Made by a program: the position numbers and the translations under genes. From contig CM070591.1 of the NCBI GenBank assembly GCA_036346355.1, forward strand, positions 33,016,392-33,080,391: DNA of 64,000 nt, in the 5' to 3' direction. The notes below the pieces were generated by a model. It worked only from the letters and a program-made list of their open reading frames with translations. It did no database searches and was not told the origin of the DNA. Of the stretch, positions 35,301 through 46,190 are shown in pieces (the first letter of the stretch is position 1; every line of letters begins with the position of its first letter). The stretch is from Rhipidocladum racemiflorum (lineage: Eukaryota; Streptophyta; Magnoliopsida; Poales; Poaceae).

Positions 35301-35829
35301 TTTATTCTCAAGCTAGAGATATTAATCACATTGAATTGACTCCACTCACAATTTAACTTAACAATACATCATCCCATAAACCACATTGGTACATGCTACA
35401 TAACATGCTAAACAACAATTCTTACTAGGGACAAACGATTTCAGTCAAAAGACTACTTACGTTGTTTGCAGCATTTTAGTTTTAAAACTCATCCCAAATT
35501 CATAAGAAAACTTGACTCTTAAAATTGCAATGAGACAAACCCCAAACTTAGTCATGCAAAAGGAATTTTCCAAAACACGTTTCAATCTGAAAGACTCTCA
35601 TAAAGGAAAATGGTTGAAATACAATTTTCTTAAAGGAAACCAAGCGATCAAGTAATCCATTTCAAATAAAACCTTAACCTCAAACCCCAAACTTTCACGA
35701 AACAAGAAGGGCTTTCAAAGATGATTCCTCAAACCAGTAAAATGACGAAATCAAACACCATTTACTCCTACAAAGCCACAGAACTTCAACCCGGACAACC
35801 AAGTCTGGCACAACTGCGCAATAACTCCT

Positions 35830-36135
35830 TTAACATTGGAGAAAGACAACCACAGGAATAAATTGAATGCTTCTTCCCCATAAAGCAATCAACAAACTAG
35901 GCATCAAAAGTGGAAAGGCGCCCAAAAGAAGCACAACACTAAACTCCTCTTCTTCGTCTTCAACCAAGGAAGACAAAACCAGCCACCGCATACGGAACGA
36001 TCCGCGAAAAAACCAAGAACAAACACTTTCTAAGACCGACCACAGAATGATAAAGAACATCCGAAGGAATCCACCACCAAACTCTTCTATTTGACTCCAG
36101 TCAACTACCCGATCTACGACAGAAAGGGTAAGCAC
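35830..36135 (-). CDS. Short ORF in L2 internal domain, partly conserved in L5 (doubtful)
   Basis: 101 codons on the element's sense strand, about 450 bases downstream of the PBS. Its middle (MRWLVLSSLVEDEEEEFSVV to SLLIALWG) is matched by an ORF of L5 at 60170-60460 (MRYVVLSSLVEDEEEESSVA to SLLIALWG). It is hydrophobic with an acidic patch and could hold one or two membrane segments. The opposite strand is open in both copies as well, with a basic, Ser-rich reading (SSSSSSTKEDKT). Overall nucleotide similarity is high, so conservation of the frame proves little. No known family recognised. Confidence 0.25.
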   Translation of the reverse strand: MLTLSVVDRVVDWSQIEEFGGGFLRMFFIILWSVLESVCSWFFRGSFRMRWLVLSSLVEDEEEEFSVVLLLGAFPLLMPSLLIALWGRSIQFIPVVVFLQC

Positions 36136-36573
36136 TCTTCTCCTACAGGGGTTAATAGTTCTTCGGTGATGGCGCTAACCGGCCACGCCGTCAAACCTCA
36201 CCCTTACTATGAACAAAAAAAGGGTGACCGAAACCCTTCGGTACCACAACCCCACTCTATCACAACAACAAGAGCAATTCAATCATTTATCTCATTGACA
36301 TAGCAACATGCATTGTCAAATGAAGCATTCAACATCAAGGCTTAAATACAACATTTAAGCGTAAGGAAACGATACCCATACCCTTTTCCTACTGTGCATC
36401 CATGTGTCTCAAATTTTAGATTAGTTATACCACTTTTGCAAGTTTTAATGTTGCTATCCTATGACAAAATTTTAGTTAAGACCTAAGCCATGTTTCTAAG
36501 TTATTCCACATCACATTTTAGTTGTACCCTATAGCATGACACTAAAAATACACATTCCAAGGACCTACAGCCC

Positions 36574-36585
36574 GCTCTGATACCA
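36574..36585 (-). other. L2 primer binding site
   Basis: TGGTATCAGAGC on the minus strand, two bases from the LTR end, complementary to initiator-methionine tRNA. The same site occurs in L5 (near 61027-61038). Confidence 0.9.
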
Positions 36586-36587
36586 AC

Positions 36588-38767
36588 TGTAACACCCCGG
36601 CATCTAATATGCCTGAATGCTACCAAACATAAGCTGAACCACAACTAAATACCATGAATTAAGGTAAATTCCAGCAAAGGAGTAAATGCTAAAAACCGAG
36701 ATTTCGGCAGCATCTCCTTTGTTTTAACATGATTTGAAGGAGCAACAACAATATAGCAATATAAGGCAATATGAGAAACAACTAAAACAGCAATAATTAA
36801 AGACTTAACATCAATATAAGTCTACTTTCCGGCATTTAATGTCTCCAAGAGCCAAACGAACAATAAGACTCTCATAAGCAAAGCTAAACCTTAAAGCAAT
36901 AATCATCACACGCAATTTATTATCAAACACTAATTGAATGACTTGTGGAATCAACTGAATGAAGCTACGTGTGTAAGTGTGACTAGTTCCCTTCCCCGCA
37001 TGCCGGTCTCATGGTACCTAAAACAACAAGAAAACACAAGCGTGAGTTCAAAACTCAGCAAGCATATTGCAATGGTACAACAAGAACAATTTCACGGCAA
37101 TAACATCTCACATCATGTAAACCATCTCATTCATGATCACATATCATTATGTATGCAATGCGTTGCTATGCTCATGTCTCCGTGGAAACTCATACCGGTA
37201 TGGTTGAGTACACACCAGTCGGTGTGCACCCTCTCCCCCCTTCCATCCCGAAGATGGAGGGTGACTACTCCTCGCTTCCGTTCACCGCGGTGAATGGAAT
37301 CACGATGTAGGACTTACTCATTGGCTCTCCGGATTAGTCATAACTTTCTCACCAACCTTCTCGGACTAGTTATGACTTTCACTGCCCGGGGCATGTAGTC
37401 ATGCCGTGTATGCAAATATGCCAACATCATAATTCACTTGTACAATAACATATGGCATCATAACATGATAAACATACTCATCATATCATTGGCAATCGTT
37501 AAAGCATGGCAAGTGATCATCTCATATAATCAATCTCATCTAGTCTCAACTAGCAACCTACAAACCGCTATCCATTACAATACACTTGCCTCAACCACGG
37601 GCGACGGATTGGCGAGAAGTAGTAGGCCCTCCCGGGGTCACACCACCTACACATAGGACCACACACTCACAATCAAGCCCACAAAACAGTACGCAAACCC
37701 TCATCTACCCCGACATTGCCAACTACTCGTAAAACCCGAAAACAGCGGTTTTGTCCCGTTGGGACAGCAGCCTTCCAAAAGGCATAACTTGGGTTCTAAG
37801 ACTCCGAATCAATTAAACGAGTACATCCTCGCGTAGCTTAGGAAATTTTCCAACTTTTTCTAGGTATAGGGAAAGACTGACTCGGACTCTAAAGTTGTTT
37901 AATCTACAAAATATCGTGATCTGTTCCAATCACGTCAAAGATTTTAACACGCTCGGTAAAACAGCCATAACTTTCAAACGGCCGGGCGGAATTGGACGTT
38001 CTTTATATCCACTGAAAGATAATGAAATTATCTACAACTTCGTAAACAGCCGTACGACTAAATTCGGACTCTAAATTGGCGAAAAAATGAACCCTAGGTC
38101 GACTGCTCATGCTGTCCGAAACAGAGAACGTGACCAACTCAAGAATCCATCTAATCTAATCAAATCTAGCACCACCAATTGATCTAAAAACTTGATAATC
38201 ATCCTTAGAACAGTACCTAGCCCAACCCTAAGGATTCCCATGGCCATACCTTTGCCCAACGCACGAAAACTGAATGGATCTTCTCCCGGTTCACTCCTCG
38301 CTCCTCGCTCCTCGCTCCAATGGATGGATCCTCGAGGTGCAGTGGTGGGGAGGCTACCCTAGGGCAGCAAGGGGTGGAGGAGAGGTGGTGGAGAGGTGGG
38401 GAGGCAAGGGGGCAAAGGGAGGGGGCGCACGACCACAAGGGGAGATGGGACGGGCGGCGGCTAGGGCCAAGGGGGAGGTGTGGTGGTGCCCAAAGGGGAG
38501 TGGGGGCGCAAATAAGGGCAGGGGAAGCCCTCTAACCAGCCCCAAAAAGGATTCCTAATCCTAAATGGACTCATACTCCATCCCACCAAAGCCCACCACC
38601 CTTTCCCCTAGGCCCAAAACTCCCTGGAAAGGCCCAAACTCCTGGAAACGGCCCGGAAACGCATAAACCTCCATACCCTATGGTTTTAACCTCCAACACC
38701 ATAATTCATAAAGTTTTTGACCTTAACATTCAAATTAAATAAGGTTACGACACTCCGTGGTGTCACA
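36588..38767 (-). repeat. L2 5' LTR
   Basis: 2180 bases, near-identical to 30170-32339, followed by the TSD TTCGG (38768-38772). Confidence 0.93.
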
Positions 38768-38772
38768 TTCGG
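38768..38772 (+). repeat. Target-site duplication of L2, right
   Basis: TTCGG, matching 30165-30169. Confidence 0.92.
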
Positions 38773-40005
38773 AGTCTTAGAACCCGAGTTATGCCTTTTG
38801 GAAGGCTGCTGTCCTGACGGGACAGAACCTCTGTTTTTGGGTTTTGCGAGTAGTTGGCAATGTCGGGGTAGATGAGGGTTTGCGTACTGTTTTGTGGACA
38901 TGATTGTGAGTGTGTGGTACCTATGTGCAGGTGGTGTGACCCCGGGAGTGCCCTCTACATCTCGCCAATCCGTCGCCCGTGGTTGAGGCAAGTGTATTGG
39001 AATGGGTAGCGGGTTATTGTTTGCTAGATCGGTTGTGATTGAGATCTATTACATGATATGTTCACATGCTATGCTTTAATGATTGCCAATGATATGATGG
39101 ATATGCTTACTATGTTATGTTGCCATGTGATAATGTACAAGTGATTTATGATGTTGGCATGATTGCATACATGACATGATACATGGCCCGGGCGGTGAGA
39201 AAGTCATAACTAGTCCGGGGAAGGTCGGTGAGAAAGTTATGACTATTCCGGAGGGCCAATGAGTAAGTCCTACATCGTGATTCCATCCACCGCGGTGTGG
39301 GGAAGCGAGGAGTAGGCACCCTCCATCTTCGGGATGGAAGGGGGGAGAGGGTGCACACCGACGGGTGTGTACTCAACCATACCGGTATGAGTTTCCAAGG
39401 AGATATGAGCATCGCATCGCATCGTATTGCATACATAATGATGATGATAATGATTTGTGAACATGAATGAGATGATATACATGACGTGAGTTGTTGTAAC
39501 CATGTAATTGTTTTTGTTTGTACCATTGCAATATACTTGCTGAGTGATGAACTCACGCTTGTGTTTATGTTGTTTTTTTTTGGTACCATGACACCGGCAT
39601 GTGGGAAAGGGCATTAGCTACACATCTTCACGTAGTTCCAGTCATATTTACCAACCTTGAGTCATGATCATAATAATAGTGCCCTGAACTAGGTGTATGG
39701 AATAATTTTAATGTGATGTTGATCCTCTTTGCTTAGCTATAGATGTTTGTGTGGTTGGTTTTGGTTTAATTGTTTATGATGATGTTTTATCCATTATATA
39801 TTGCTGCTTTAGATGTCTTATGTTATGAAATATTTTGTTATGATATTGCTATTGTTCAAATCATGATAAAACAAAGGAGATGCTGCCGAAATTTCGGGTT
39901 TTAGCATGTGCTCCTTTGCTGTAATTTATGCTTAATTGTGGTATTTAGATGTTGTTTAATCTATGTTTGGTAGCATTCGGGCACACTAGATGCCGGGGTG
40001 TTACA

Positions 40006-40010
40006 GTTCT
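40006..40010 (+). repeat. Target-site duplication of L1, right
   Basis: GTTCT, matching 29190-29194. Confidence 0.92.
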
Positions 40011-40608
40011 CAACACGGTCATGACGCTCCGAGTGTCCCCGTGAGAACCGGCGACTTAAACACCGCTACCGAGAGCCTACTACCCTGCCACGCCTCACCA
40101 AGTGTTCGGTCCCAAGAGACCGCGAGAGTAATTAATTTCACAAGGTCCTAAGGTCCTGAGATGGCGGTGTTCCAGCGCGAGGGTCTCGATCCCTGCATCC
40201 CGACTAACCGTTAAAGCGTGCGGCTGCCTGTTCGCCCGTGCAGAACCAGCAAAGTGGGGCACGCGGACAAACATTCAAGCATAAGACATGTAAAGGGAAG
40301 CACGTGCATTCATGAGTAAGGGCTAACTTGCATGAGTTTTTTACAGACGAAGACAAAACAAAAGACAAGAAAAACTAAGTCGAGGGTTTTCACTAAGCCC
40401 CCTGGTCCTCTGCCGGACTGCCGTCCAGCCTAAGAGCCACGTCCTCGGCCACCTCTTCCAGCGCCGGGTTGACCATCTCGAGCTGCCCGGCGACCTGTTC
40501 GGCGGCGTCGTGAACCTGCGCCTCTGCACGGGCCCAGTCCCCTTCCACCCCCTGGATGACGGCCAGGGGGTCGAAGTTCGCATCCCGGCTGGCGCAGCAC
40601 GCTAGCAC
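40011..40608 (+). other. Tat element, 3' region with antisense ORF
   Basis: Continuation of 28938-29194. The first ~330 bases have no ORF of note. The rest carries an antisense ORF. The element stops abruptly near 40608, where LTR sequence of L3 starts. Confidence 0.7.
40393..40608 (-). pseudogene. Antisense ORF of Tat element, C-terminal fragment
   Basis: 71 codons on the minus strand, opposite to pol: FDPLAVIQGVEGDWARAEAQ, then an Ala/Glu-rich helical stretch EMVNPALEEVAEDVALRL, ending AEDQGA and a stop. Tat elements of grasses (RIRE2- and Grande-like) are known to carry an antisense gene downstream of pol, and the position and strand fit. Only the C-terminus is left; upstream it runs into L3 LTR sequence at about 40609, so the ATG at 40606-40608 is probably not a real start. 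Function unknown. Confidence 0.6.
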
Positions 40609-42270
40609 TCTTGGGGTGGTCTAGGTGCTGGTTAGAAGGGAGATTCCATGCCTAGGATCCATGTTTAGGTGCTGTTCCTAGGTGAGATTAGGGAGATTGC
40701 AATGCTATCCCACGTTCTGTCCTCGGGCAGATTTGCACCCCGACCTAGGGCTTGTGTTTTGGCAATTTTAGATGCGTTTCCTGATCGGCCGGCTGTTATG
40801 GAAGTTGTAGATAATTTAATTATTTTTAAGTGGACACAAAGAACGCGAAATTCCGTTTAGCCGTTTAAAAATTATGGCCGTTTTACCGAACGCTGTCAAA
40901 TATGTGACGAGATTTCGATAGATCATGTTCAACTGTAGATTAGACAACTTTAGATGATGAATCAGTCTTCACCAATACTTAGGAAAAGATGGGAAATTTC
41001 CTAAGTTTCGAGAAAATGTACTCATTTTCTTAATTTAGAGTCTTAGAGCTCAAGTTATGCTAGTTGGAAGCCCGCTGTCCCGATGGGATAGATTCTCTGT
41101 TGTCGGGTTTTTGGAGTGGGTTGCGAGGTTGGTGTAGAAGATCATTCTTGTTATATTTTGGGGACTTATTTTGAGTGTAATGTACCTTTGTGCAGGTGGT
41201 GTGACCCCGGGAGTGCCCTCAACCTCTCGCCACTCCGTCACTCACGGTTGAAGGCAAGTGTATTGGGATGGGTTTGGGTCTTTTGGGTGACCAATGAGTT
41301 GAGCAGTTTTGCTATGTTTCTAAATGATGCTCTATGTTGCCATGTTGTTCCTTGCATGTGTTATGATGATCATGCCTAGTTTAAGATATGCCGTTGTTAT
41401 ATTGTGTTTCCTTTATGCAAGTTTTATCATGATGTGGCATATGTGCATTCATAATGGAAGAGGCGTCCCATTCTGATGCGGGCCTCTGTGTTCACACGTA
41501 GTGAACATGAAAGACCTACCTCGTAGTCCCATCCACGGTTGTGTATGGGAGCGAGTCAGTAAGAGTAGGCACCCTCCATCTACGGGATGAAAGGGAAAAG
41601 AGGGTGCACACCGACGGGTGTGCACTCGGCAATACCGGTATGTGCTTCAAGGAGACATTTGCATTGCATTGCATGTATAATTATGTTAATGAGATGTATA
41701 TAATGTGAATTATGAAATGCTTAGGATGTTGAATATGAGATGTAGTGATGATGGTATTGAAAACTGTTTTCATGTTCCATTGCAATATACTTGCTGAGTG
41801 ATGAACTCACGCTTGTGTTTTATGATGTTTCTAGGTACCATGAAACCGGCATGCAGGAAAGGTACTTAGCGGCACATCTTCACATAGTTTCATTCATTTA
41901 GACAACTACACTTTACCTTTCGTATTTGTCATATTAAGTTTATTGCAATGAAACTTGGAGTATGCCTTAAATGTGTGCTTGGTTATGTCATTTACTTCGT
42001 CATAGCTCATGAAGTGGTTGAATTCATTGTTTTGGACTTAAACTGTTGCTATATCTCTCGTTATTCCTGTTTTAGATGCCATTCATTATGTTATATCATG
42101 TGATATTAATGTTGTTGCTTCAAATCATGGAAAAACGAAGGAGATGTTGCCGAAATTATCGGTTAAAGCATTTATGCCATTGCTGTAATTTAATCTTAAT
42201 TGTGGTATTTAGTTGCTATTACTCATATGTTTGGTGACATCCAGGTCATACTAAATGCCGGGGTGTTACA
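40609..42270 (+). mobile_element. L3: 5'-truncated LTR of the LARD family
   Basis: Begins with CTTGGGGTGGTCTAGGTG, matching L1 near 29738 (about base 545 of the LTR), and ends with AATGCCGGGGTGTTACA. It shares with L1 the conserved blocks GGTGTGACCCCGGGAGTGCC and CTTGCTGAGTGATGAACTCA but is clearly more diverged. The first ~545 LTR bases are missing and no TSD can be seen. Confidence 0.88.
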
Positions 42271-43185
42271 CAAAAACACATCCCTCTCTGGAAAATGACT
42301 ACCGACGTATTAGGTCCGGTAGTGCCGACTTGAGTGGTAGTACCGCTCCCATAAGCGGTACTACTGGCCTCAGCGGTACTACCGCCCTACTACCTTCGTT
42401 AGTGCCGACCTTAGGAGAGAAACCAGATTTTTGCTAAAATCTTTTCTCCAAAAACTCAACCAACAATTCTTTGAGCCATAAATGTGATCAACACATGATC
42501 ACTCTCAATTTGCAAACACATTTGCAACAACTCAGCTCATGCTCAAAGAATTTCAACCAAACTCCAAACAATTTGCGAAAACACACTTCGCAAACGCTTC
42601 GAAGATTATATTTGCAAAAACGTATTAAGCAAATAAAACCCGAAGTCTATGAGGACCGGAACCTCTAGACCTCCCGTTTATTTGCACAACGAACAAGTAA
42701 ATAAATAATCAAATTATTTTATGCTTAAGCATTCCCTTTTTGCAACATATGCAAAAACCTAGCTCCAAGCAAACTCCAAACACTTTGCGAAAACACTTTT
42801 CGCAAACTTCTCAAAGATGTATTTGCAAAAACCCATTAAGCAAATAACCCACGAGTCTATGAGTTTAATCCTCCTAGCCATGTCATGGTCAAACTAACTT
42901 GCAAAAACCATGGTGCAAGTATCACATGCTCTCAGGATTGAAACCCATAACTCTCGCTTATTTGCACAATGAATTTGCAAACAGCAATTAAATATCAATG
43001 CATTACCTATCTCCCTTTTGCAACTCATGCAAATCCATAGCTTCATGCAGCAACCAAATCAAAGAACATGCTTGAGCTCTCTATTTGCAAAACATGCAAA
43101 TCTCTAGCTCCAAGCAATCAATCAAACCAAATCAGAGTGCATGAGCACTCTAATTGCAATATTTGCAATTCTCTAGCGCCATGCA
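42271..43185. other. Region U, left part: unclassified repeat-bearing sequence
   Basis: No ORF of note and no recognised domain. 42318-42405 has several GGTAGTACCGCT/AGCGGTACTACC inverted copies. From about 42540 the sequence is built of TTTGCAA-rich units: two copies about 207 bases apart start AACTCCAAACAATTTGCGAA and AACTCCAAACACTTTGCGAA, followed by shorter units around CATGCAAATCTCTAGCTCCA. It continues at 55541 after removal of Tekay-2. Confidence 0.6.
43181..43185 (+). repeat. Target-site duplication of Tekay-2, left
   Basis: ATGCA, repeated at 55536-55540. Confidence 0.92.
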
Positions 43186-45974
43186 TGTCGGGACCCAGAT
43201 TTACGAATCCGAAACACTCTGTGTGTACTACACTAGTCCAGGATCACGCTAGTGCACATAGTGGCAACAAAATTGACATATCATTCCATGCATCGAATTA
43301 ACTAAGAAAAGTAGCAAATAGTAGCAACGGACCTTATGGTCAAGTTTACATAACTGTTCCTTAAGGGCTTAAGAAACAAATAAAACTCTTGCAGCGGAAG
43401 ATAAAATAACTTGGGCCATACGACATGCCACAGGCAATCATCTGGGGAGCGTCATCCTAGTTCACGTAGTCTTCATAAAACTCCTCCACGTAGAACTCAG
43501 TGTTTCCCTGTTCTTCTTCAGCAATTGATCAACAAAGTCATAGAACCGTGAGTACAAAAAGTATTCTGCAAGCCATAGAGAATGATTCAAATAATGTACG
43601 GCTTGACAAAGGATAGTCATATGGTTATTTTGCAGAAAGCAATAAGTTGAACGTAAATACAATAAATAGATTCAAGCATATTTGACAAAGATAATAACAA
43701 CTGGTAAATCAATGGTAATTAATAACACAAGATTGGTGAGGCATCACCCATCACCAACTAGATCATAATCAACTACTGAACTTAACAGCCTTAAAAATTT
43801 TAACATTGAAAACAATAGTGAACTCCCGGTTCACTTCCAACGATATCATCCTTCCACATTTTCTGAAAACACTATACCCCGTGTGAAATCCCTAGGCACG
43901 TCCATGACCGCGGATACGGATATTCGAATAGTTTCACATACACTCTACAGAGGTTGTACAGCTTTACCCACAAGATATGATCAGCTCCTATTGCCATACG
44001 TAATTAACACACTTCCTTTGGTGTGTTGGCAGAGAGATCATAACAAGGCCTTTACAATGCTCTGTCAAAACCCAGTACTGCCCGTTAAGGTTTCACCCCA
44101 CATGGCTCCCTCTTGGGCCATGTGAGTCTACCTGTCGATCCTGGAACTCACACAACCACAACAGTACTTAAGTATAGACATTGCAAATTAATTAGCCAGG
44201 TCTATCCCATACCAGACATGTGGTTGTACGATTAAGCCCAGTTCAATGGCGCACAAGATTAAGTCCTTAAGTATACTCAGGCAAGTCAACCACATCCCAA
44301 TTGTGCTAACAGCACCCCTTTACTGCACGATCACTTGCCCGAGTGAAAACAACTTTGTGTAACCAATACCAATGGCACACCGCGCCATGGTACAACAAAT
44401 TTTACAACAGTGGCTACCCGCCACGATTCCATAACTCATTAAGTCAATATTATTAATTTATCATGTGACATGAATCCCATCATACAACTAAGCATGGCTA
44501 AGCACAGATATGCTAACCCAATGTTGGTACTACAATATGTCCAACTATTCACCAATCCAACCTAGGGTGACAATGGATACATGACATTTCAACTATTCAA
44601 GGGGGCATAATGACAATCAGGTGCTTAACTAGTCCCAGCAAATAGTACTTATAAACAAATAGCATGCAATTATATAAAACAAAGTAATTTGTAAACATGG
44701 GTCCAACATGGTCAAGAACTACGACTTGCCTTGTTGATCAACTGCAATTGCTGAGTCTTGATCTCTGAATCCTTAGCTCGCTCCCAGGGGATCAACGTCT
44801 ACCGGAAAAGAATGCAATAAACACAAATGAATACCAAAATAGTAAACAAACAGTAACAAAAATTAAAATAAATGGCTCTGGAATGTAGAGCTCGATTTTA
44901 CAAATTTACAAATTTGAACGGGCTCAATCGGAGTTCGTATGAGGGAGAACGGACTCTCGGAAGTTCAAAAATCAGGAAAATGGAAAAAGCTATTTTCTAT
45001 AATTTTATTCTAAAGGAAAAGGGGTTTATTGCGTCATCGCTGACGTCATCTAGGGTTCGGGTCGACTGGGTCTACGGCTCGGGATTGGCTCACGGTGCAA
45101 TCGGTGCACATGAACAGTGCCAGGCTAAGTTGGCGACGGCGGACGCGTGGCGGCGTGGCATTGACGCGGCGATGCACGTGGTGGTCACGTCGGCTAGGGC
45201 TCGGGCGGGACCCCCGGCGGCGCAACCATGGCGGCGCTACACCGGACGCGAGGAAGACAACGCGCACAATGGCAATTCCTGGCCAGATCGGGCACGATTT
45301 TTGGTGGATCCGGAAGAGGACTACCCGGCGGACTCGGAGGAACGAGCGACTACGACTGGGATGCACCGGAACGACCGAACGGCGCGGAGGAAGATGGTGG
45401 CGGCAGCGGAGGACTCCGGCGAGCGATTGCTGGCGCTAGGATGCGGCTCATCGGGCGTGGACAGTGGCTACGGGTGCGGCTCGAGGAGGTAAAATTCGAT
45501 CTCGAGGCGGCGGTGGTTTTAAAGGCCGTGGAGGTGGTGCGGACACCGAGAAGGTGGCGGCGGCGCGTGGGCTGGGCGATGGGCTCGCGAGGGCTGGGGC
45601 GGGCTGCGGAAGTGGCTGGGAGGCGACGCGTGGCAGGTTGAGTTGGATCAGGCCGGCTGGATTCGGCTCGAAGGCATTTTGAAATAAAAACTATTTTCCA
45701 AATAAAGAAAAATCCAAAAAAATCAATTAAAGGCAAATAAATTCAAATAAATAGCAAATAAATTCAGAAAAATCCCAAAAAATGCAGAAAAATTCCTTAA
45801 AGTACAAGGAACCTAGCAAAAACTAAAAATCTTGGATTTGATGCATATAATAAATAAATAAAATATTTAGGTGTTTAGAAAATTCAAATTAGGCTGGAAT
45901 TTAATTCGGGAAAAATCCAAATGATCCTTTTTGACTTTGAAACTTTGTAAAAGCTCAAAAATTGGGATGTTACA
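43186..45974 (-). repeat. Tekay-2 3' LTR
   Basis: 2789 bases. The GC-rich part at 45050-45660 gives ORFs up to 206 aa on both strands that recur in the other LTR (54590-55305); they are LTR sequence, not host genes. Confidence 0.94.
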
Positions 45975-45989
45975 AACCTCTCCCCCTTA
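45975..45989 (-). other. Tekay-2 polypurine tract
   Basis: AAGGGGGAGAGGTT on the minus strand next to the LTR. Confidence 0.88.
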
Positions 45990-46004
45990 AATGGAATCTC
46001 AACC

Positions 46005-46190
46005 CCGAGATTCAGGCTGGCTAGAGAATAGGTGGGGAAACTCGGCTTTGAGATCCTCTTCACGCTCCCAGGTGGCTTCCTCTTCTGAGTGGTTGCTCCA
46101 CTGCACCTTGCAAAAACGGATTGTCTTGCTCCTTGTGACGTGCTCTTCCACTTCCAAAATTTCCACAGGATGCTCCTTGTAGGTGATATC
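46005..46190 (-). pseudogene. Tekay-2 chromodomain
   Basis: Reading the minus strand past the TAG at about 46191-46193 (end of DLQ) gives DITYKEHPVEILEVEEH and further on WEREEDLKAEFPHLF, a chromovirus chromodomain in the same frame as the integrase C-terminus. It is cut off from the rest only by that one nonsense codon, a C-to-T type change. Confidence 0.85.

Larger units (their letters stand above)
32340..36587 (-). other. L2 internal domain, non-coding
   Basis: 4.25 kb, AT-rich on the whole, with only short ORFs and no retroelement protein motif on either strand. Its PBS-proximal 2.4 kb (about 34160-36587) is closely similar to 58570-61040 of L5, so it is a real family sequence and not random filler. 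The best-conserved open stretch is 35830-36135. Confidence 0.88.
30170..38767 (-). mobile_element. L2: full-length non-autonomous LARD element
   Basis: 8.6 kb: LTRs 30170-32339 and 36588-38767, internal 32340-36587. Orientation is minus: on that strand the PBS follows the LTR at 36574-36585 and the PPT precedes the LTR at 32340-32353. The internal region has no gag, protease, RT or integrase motif in any frame. The LTRs differ at about three places in the first ~220 bases, so it is younger than copia B. It sits inside solo LTR L1 of the same family. Confidence 0.93.
29195..40005 (+). mobile_element. L1: solo LTR of the LARD family, split by L2
   Basis: LTR pieces 29195-30169 and 38773-40005 (about 2.2 kb together) run from TGTGACACCACGG to GCCGGGGTGTTACA and are flanked by GTTCT at 29190-29194 and 40006-40010. 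There is no internal region, so this is a solo LTR left by LTR-LTR recombination. L2 is inserted at base ~975 of the LTR, with TTCGG duplicated. Confidence 0.93.
4365..40608 (+). mobile_element. Tat-lineage Ty3/gypsy element, split into four pieces by younger insertions
   Basis: Pieces 4365-7580, 15597-16272, 28938-29194 and 40011-40608 form one element after removing copia B, Tekay-1 and the L1/L2 insertion; each of the three junctions is marked by an exact 5-bp duplication. The RT motif CIDFTDLNKACPKDPYPLP, a second RNase H after the RT-linked one, and an antisense ORF in the 3' region are hallmarks of the Tat group. Neither LTR is visible: the 5' end is beyond the copia A insertion and the 3' end is cut at the L3 boundary near 40609. 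Confidence 0.88.

Noticed and set aside
30170..38767. L2 read as a plus-strand element
   Set aside because: The purine tract and the tRNA-complementary site are in the right place only on the minus strand.
44872..45641. GC-rich ORFs of 94-206 codons that look like a host gene
   Set aside because: The same sequence recurs at 54592-55305 in the other LTR of Tekay-2, with frameshifts; it is LTR sequence.
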